Shown here: piece by piece, positions 60,076-64,000 of the stretch
Layout of the letters: every line of letters begins with the position of its first letter
Numbering within the stretch: position 1 is the first letter of the stretch
Assembly: GCF_003614185.1 (NCBI RefSeq)
Contig: NZ_KZ987724.1
Location: 1,961,360 to 2,025,359 of the forward strand
Reading direction: 5' to 3'
Length of the DNA: 64,000 nucleotides
Source of the DNA: Paenibacillus aceti
Lineage (GTDB): Bacteria > Bacillota > Bacilli > Paenibacillales > Paenibacillaceae
The notes under the pieces: model-generated
What the model was told of the DNA's origin: nothing
The model's database searches: none
The model's input: the letters and a program-made list of their open reading frames with translations, nothing else
Position numbers and translations under genes: made by a program

Positions 60076-61800
60076 TCAAATTGAATCCTTTTGGGCGACA
60101 GCCAGCTTCAGCATTTCCTGAGCATGATGCTGCGTCTTCTCAGTAATCTCCACACCGCCGAGCATACGTGCTAATTCATTCACACGACCGTCTTCGTTAA
60201 GCTCCTCAATCTGCGTCATCGTCCGGCCATCCGCAACAATCTTCTCAATTAAATATTGCCGCTCCGCCATACATGCCACTTGCGGAAGATGGGTAATGGA
60301 GAAAACCTGACAGGTTCTCGACAAACGGAAAAGCTTCTCCGCGATGGATTGGGCTGCCCGTCCGCTGACACCGGTATCCACTTCGTCAAAGATAAGCACG
60401 GGCACATGGTCATGGCGGGCGAAGATACTCTTAAGCGCGAGCATAATCCGTGACAGTTCCCCGCCAGAAGCGATCTTGCTAAGCGGTCGCAAGGGCTCTC
60501 CAGGATTCGCAGATATTAAAAATTCGGCATTATCGATACCTTGCTTACCCGGACGAATTTTCCGTCCATGCCATTCAACACCTTGAGCATCTTCATTCCA
60601 GGCCAGCCGCACCTCGAATGAGGTTCGTCCCATCTGCAGCTCCTTAAGCTCATTCTCGATTTGAACAGCCAGCTCATCGGCCCTCTTGCGGCGTTCTGCA
60701 CTAAGCTTCTCAGCCACCTGGAACAACTGCTCTAACATCTGCTCACGTTGCGCCTCCAGCTTATCCAGTAATTCATCCTTATTCTCCAAGGTCTCGGTCT
60801 CACGGAGTATTTTATCGTAATAGGTCAGAATATCCTCTGAATTATCTCCATACTTACGCTTCAAGGTTGACAGTAAATCAAGCCGTTCCTCTACTTCCTC
60901 CAAACGCTCCGGATTAAACTCGATGTTATCCCGGTAAGTCCGTAGCCCGAAGGAGACATCCTCCAGCTGATAATACGCATTCTTCAATTGCTCCAGCATG
61001 GGCTCGATTCTGCGCGGATCGAAGCCTGTGACATCGCTGAGCTTGGCTATGGCCTTGGCTACAGCCTCCAGTCCCTGTTGACCATACAGCAAATCATATG
61101 CTTGAGAAACCGAGTCCATCATTTTCTCACTATGGGATAGCTTGTTCTTTTCCTCCAATAATAATTCATCTTCACCAGGTTTTAATCCGGCGGCAGCGAT
61201 CTCTTCGATTTGAAATCGGTAAAGATCAAGCATCTGTAGCGCCTGCTGGCTAGTATTGCGAAGCTCATGATATTCTCTATCCACTTGAATATAAGCGGAA
61301 TATGTATCCTGATATTTCGCCTTAATGGGACGGATTGTATCAGCACCATAAGCATCCAGCAGTTCAAGATGCTTCTCGGGCTTCAGCAATGTTCCATGCT
61401 CATGCTGTCCATGCAAATTAATCAACTGCTCGCCGACTTCGCGCAGCATGGACAAATTCACAAGCTGGCCGTTAATTCTGGCCGTACTCTTGCCTTGGGC
61501 GCTGATCTCTCGACGAATGATTAACAGTTCATCCGTGGCCGCGCTAATGCCAAAATCCGCAAGTGTCGTCCACACCGAATGCGCTGCAGGCAGATCGAAA
61601 GAAGCCTCCATCTCGGCCCGCTCACACCCATAACGAATCAGGTCCGCCGAGCCCCTGCCTCCAGCGATAAGACCAAGGGCATCTATAATAATTGACTTAC
61701 CCGCTCCGGTCTCCCCAGTAAGAACATGAAACCCGGAATGAAACTTAACGTCAACAGCTTCCACCACCGCCAAGTTCCGAATCGATAAATGGACTAACAA
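60076..61800 (-). CDS. recN: DNA repair protein RecN
   Basis: A 574-residue SMC-like ATPase: Walker A GETGAGKS, a long coiled coil with hinge (about residues 150-370), signature KIASGGELSRIMLA and Walker B VLIFDEVDTGVSG. It gathers broken DNA ends early in double-strand break repair. TTG 61800 follows AAGGGG and matches the family start (LSIRNLAVVE after three residues). Confidence 0.96.
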   Translation of the reverse strand: MLVHLSIRNLAVVEAVDVKFHSGFHVLTGETGAGKSIIIDALGLIAGGRGSADLIRYGCERAEMEASFDLPAAHSVWTTLADFGISAATDELLIIRREISAQGKSTARINGQLVNLSMLREVGEQLINLHGQHEHGTLLKPEKHLELLDAYGADTIRPIKAKYQDTYSAYIQVDREYHELRNTSQQALQMLDLYRFQIEEIAAAGLKPGEDELLLEEKNKLSHSEKMMDSVSQAYDLLYGQQGLEAVAKAIAKLSDVTGFDPRRIEPMLEQLKNAYYQLEDVSFGLRTYRDNIEFNPERLEEVEERLDLLSTLKRKYGDNSEDILTYYDKILRETETLENKDELLDKLEAQREQMLEQLFQVAEKLSAERRKRADELAVQIENELKELQMGRTSFEVRLAWNEDAQGVEWHGRKIRPGKQGIDNAEFLISANPGEPLRPLSKIASGGELSRIMLALKSIFARHDHVPVLIFDEVDTGVSGRAAQSIAEKLFRLSRTCQVFSITHLPQVACMAERQYLIEKIVADGRTMTQIEELNEDGRVNELARMLGGVEITEKTQHHAQEMLKLAVAQKDSI

Positions 61801-61840
61801 CGAACGACAACCCCTTCCCAATTAAAGCAATATTACGAAA

Positions 61841-62290
61841 TCAGGAAATAAAGCCCATAATCTGATCGATTACATAATGGCTATAAGCTTCATCGCGACA
61901 GATCAGCAGGATGGTATCATCCCCACAGATCGTGCCCAGAAGATCAGGCCATTCCATATTATCAAGCAGAACTGCAACCGAATTAGCCGTCCCTGGCAAG
62001 CATTTGATGACGACCAGATTCCCCGTATGATCGATGCTTACAAAGCTGTCGACCAATGCACGCTGCAGCTTCTGAATCGGGTTATAGCGCTGTGCGGTCG
62101 GCAATGAATATTTATAACGCCCGTCATCCGTCGGAACCTTAATCAGCATTAGTTCCTTGATATCCCGCGATACGGTAGCTTGCGTGACCTGGAATCCAGA
62201 TTCCCTAAGCGCTTCCACTAATTCATCTTGGGTCTCCACTTCCCGATTTGATATAATCTCTCTTATCTTAATATGTCGTTGACCTTTCAT
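61841..62290 (-). CDS. argR: Arginine repressor ArgR (AhrC)
   Basis: A 149-residue regulator: N-terminal winged helix with [17 protein letters not shown]-terminal hexamerisation and arginine-binding domain with [17 protein letters not shown]. It represses arginine synthesis and can activate catabolism. ATG 62290 follows GGAGG by six bases; same length as B. subtilis AhrC. Confidence 0.96.
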   Translation of the reverse strand: MKGQRHIKIREIISNREVETQDELVEALRESGFQVTQATVSRDIKELMLIKVPTDDGRYKYSLPTAQRYNPIQKLQRALVDSFVSIDHTGNLVVIKCLPGTANSVAVLLDNMEWPDLLGTICGDDTILLICRDEAYSHYVIDQIMGFIS

Positions 62291-62309
62291 AAACATCCTC
62301 CATGTTCCT

Positions 62310-62792
62310 TCATTGGCTTATTTCATCCTCTTCGGATTCTCCTGCTGTCAAGGCGATCTCCCGTATGGCCCCCTGCTCCAGATCAATATACAATACTCCG
62401 GCGCAGTCCGGATACAACAGCAGAAAACTAAGAAAATCCTTACGCATGCCGCTGCCTGTCCATTCGATGGGTAATCGCTCGCGGGATGTTCTAACTATAT
62501 AGAATTCCCCATTCTTGACGACAATATAGTCGATAAAAAGGCGGCTATGCAGAGCCTGATCATCAACTTTGAAGGTTAATGGAACCTTCAGCTTGTCGCT
62601 GACCACCTCATATCCTGCCTGTTCCAGCAAGTCAACCGCCGGATGCTCCAGAATCTCTTCATTCATCTCAAAACCAATACCTGATCTGAGCGTAAAGGGC
62701 TTGCGCACCCAAGAACGAAAAGTCCGGTAAATTAAATACAGAATAATTCCCGTAATCAGCAGCATTAACAGCCCGTCAGAGTAATCTCCCAT
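62310..62792 (-). CDS. Unknown single-pass membrane protein between argR and tlyA
   Basis: A 160-residue protein with one N-terminal membrane helix (about residues 5-24) and a soluble domain of mixed alpha/beta pattern. The segment [16 protein letters not shown] resembles the core strands of PD-(D/E)XK nucleases or NERD domains, but the expected lysine is not in place, so I make no functional claim. ATG 62792 follows TTGAGGTGA. It is 20 bp ahead of argR in the same orientation. Confidence 0.7.
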   Translation of the reverse strand: MGDYSDGLLMLLITGIILYLIYRTFRSWVRKPFTLRSGIGFEMNEEILEHPAVDLLEQAGYEVVSDKLKVPLTFKVDDQALHSRLFIDYIVVKNGEFYIVRTSRERLPIEWTGSGMRKDFLSFLLLYPDCAGVLYIDLEQGAIREIALTAGESEEDEISQ

Positions 62793-62915
62793 CGAAATCA
62801 CCTCAAGAAGATTAATTCGACGAATGAAGGCCAGCTCCTGTTCATGAAGGCAACATTTTATTCACCTTCTATTATAGGGAACGTCTGTTCTATTTTCAAG
62901 ACATGCTTATCAAAA

Positions 62916-63682
62916 AAAATCATGACCACCCGTCCAACGGGTGGTTTGCACTTGGGGTATAACCCCCTGTTGCCAAACTGCGCCTAAAGACGCTAGCCTG
63001 ACCACAAATCTGTTCAGGCTCAGTGTAATTTGTCACTTTCACTAACCAGTTAAACTGGTTTATTTCTTTTTGCTCCTGTTACTGCTAAACGGATCTTCGT
63101 ACTCTTTTACACTCAACTTATCTATTGCTTGGTCATGTGCTTCTTGTTCACGAATGTATTTTGCTACGGTTGCTTCATTTAGGCCCACTGTACTTACATA
63201 ATAGCCTTCTGCCCAAAATTTTCGATTCCCATATTTATACTTTAGTTGCGCGTGCTTTTCAAAGATCATTAGCGAACTTTTCCCCTTCAGATATCCCATG
63301 AATGTGGACACGGCTATCTTTGGGGGGATCGCTACCAGCATGTGTACATGATCTGGCATCATATGACCTTCCAGGATGTCCACTCCCTTATACTTACATA
63401 AACGTTTGAAAATTTCGATTAAGTCTTTCCTCACTTGATTATAGATCTCTTTCCGTCTATACTTCGGGGTGAACACAATGTGGTATTTGCACATCCACTT
63501 CGTGTGAGCTAGACTATAGCTCTTGTTTGCCATCTAAGACCATTCCTTTCAATTGAGCCTGAACATCTCAATTCTATCGGGATGGTCTTATTGGTCAAAC
63601 CCTCGATCCCTCCACCCGCATAGCGGGTGGTTTTTTGTTTCGCGCGTTTCACGCACTCAACTGGCTAAAGCCATAATGAAAA
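62916..63682 (-). mobile_element. IS200-type insertion sequence, copy 2
   Basis: The 767 bp match copy 1 (25858-26624). I saw no differences on reading, and the tnpA products are identical. Same subterminal hairpins and orientation. The left end abuts the TTTT of the tlyA terminator. Identity implies recent transposition. Confidence 0.92.
63060..63533 (-). CDS. tnpA: IS200 transposase TnpA, copy 2
   Basis: A 157-residue Y1 HUH transposase, identical to the copy at 26002-26475: HVHMLVAIPP metal site and catalytic Tyr in the C-terminal helix. The AAGACCAT/ATGGTCTT hairpin covering the ribosome binding site is also kept. Full length, so probably active. Confidence 0.96.
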   Translation of the reverse strand: MANKSYSLAHTKWMCKYHIVFTPKYRRKEIYNQVRKDLIEIFKRLCKYKGVDILEGHMMPDHVHMLVAIPPKIAVSTFMGYLKGKSSLMIFEKHAQLKYKYGNRKFWAEGYYVSTVGLNEATVAKYIREQEAHDQAIDKLSVKEYEDPFSSNRSKKK

Positions 63683-63701
63683 ACCCGTCATTTCGACGGG
63701 T
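63678..63701 (-). terminator. Intrinsic terminator of tlyA, overlapping the stop codon
   Basis: ACCCGTC pairs with GACGGGT around GAAAT on the minus strand and is followed by TTTTT; the tlyA TGA lies in the loop/stem. The IS200 copy begins in the T run. Confidence 0.85.
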
Positions 63702-64000
63702 TCACACTGAATATGGCACCAGCTTCCTCTACAACCTGACGCACAAGCTTGGAAATCGCCGCTGAATCAACCTCAGCAGCCCGTTCCTCCTCCAGGCGAA
63801 AATGCGCCAAAAATTCCACATTTCCCTCTCCACCCGTGATCGGCGAGAACGTTAAGCCCTGAAGCTTGAACCCAAGACTTAGTGCTTCCTCCAGTACCTG
63901 CTCCAGCACCTCAATATGAACCTTCGGATCACGCACAACTCCGGATTTGCCAACCTTCTCGCGACCGGCTTCAAACTGAGGCTTAATCAATGCGGCAATG
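63688..64000 (-). CDS. tlyA: TlyA family rRNA methyltransferase/haemolysin-like protein, 5' end outside window
   Basis: The last 104 or so residues of a TlyA/YqxC protein. Residues IKPQFEAGREKVGKSGVVRD form the conserved late part of the FtsJ-like methyltransferase fold (K-P-Q-F-E motif), followed by the SPITGGEGNVEFLAHF segment and the end at NPSK. TlyA 2'-O-methylates rRNA cytidines in mycobacteria. Coding continues to the right edge without a start. The order tlyA, argR, recN, spoIVB, spo0A is conserved in Bacillales. Confidence 0.92.
   Translation of the reverse strand, partial: IAALIKPQFEAGREKVGKSGVVRDPKVHIEVLEQVLEEALSLGFKLQGLTFSPITGGEGNVEFLAHFRLEEERAAEVDSAAISKLVRQVVEEAGAIFSVNPSK

Overview
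The window is a chromosomal segment of an endospore-forming member of the Bacillales, most likely Paenibacillus or a close relative. The evidence is Gram-positive ribosome binding sites with frequent TTG and GTG starts, a dense set of sporulation genes (spo0A, spoIVB, spoIIAA-AB-sigF, spoVAA/AB/AF, spoIIM, dacB, dacF, spmAB, gerW, tlp, ypeB, mciZ), gene order close to Bacillus subtilis over many blocks, and intergenic repeats of a kind I associate with Paenibacillus genomes. Almost all genes lie on the minus strand. The plus-strand genes are serA, tlp, mciZ and its neighbour, prli42, a DUF2627 gene and one unknown membrane-anchored gene. I saw no rRNA, tRNA or CRISPR array.

Layout from left to right: an rpsA-like S1 protein (cut by the left edge), plsC, cmk, ypfB, ypfA, ypeB, a tiny Cys-rich protein, prsW and mecA (1-6.7 kb); serS and serA, each behind a T-box leader, around three genes of unclear role and a repeat cluster (6.8-13.6 kb); the resABCDE cytochrome c maturation and redox-signalling block followed by rluB, spmAB, dacB, gerW, ytfI and scpAB (13.6-25.8 kb); an IS200-type element; the riboflavin operon ribD-ribE-ribBA-ribH behind an FMN riboswitch (26.6-30.9 kb); tlp, ppiB, a DDE insertion sequence and lysA; then spoVAF-AB-AA, sigF-spoIIAB-spoIIAA, dacF, punA, deoB, xerD, a yqzK-like gene, fur, spoIIM, an endonuclease Q homologue, nudF and mciZ (35-48 kb). 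The right third holds an M20 peptidase, prli42, lipB with a branched-chain 2-oxoacid dehydrogenase cluster (bkdB-bkdAB-bkdAA-lpdV), a MazG-like protein, spo0A, spoIVB, recN, argR, a second IS200 copy with the same tnpA, and the 3' end of tlyA, cut by the right edge.

The genes form functional sets. Spo0A (own SigH promoter and 0A boxes) and the spoIIA operon (own SigH promoter) start sporulation, and the remaining spo genes carry out later stages. The res block matures c-type cytochromes and senses respiratory state. LipB next to the bkd E2 gene fits lipoylation of that enzyme. Serine supply and serine charging are both under T-box control.

The most notable observations are: a DDE insertion sequence inserted inside the stop codon of lysA, with a 4-bp duplication that restores a different stop; two IS200 copies that both sit in the T-tract of an intrinsic terminator; two families of 20-21 nt intergenic palindromes with the same architecture but different arms; a three-way-junction RNA candidate between the serA T-box and its start; tandem terminators in the rib leader; and rearranged sporulation loci (ypeB without sleB, and spoVA without AC/AD/AE).
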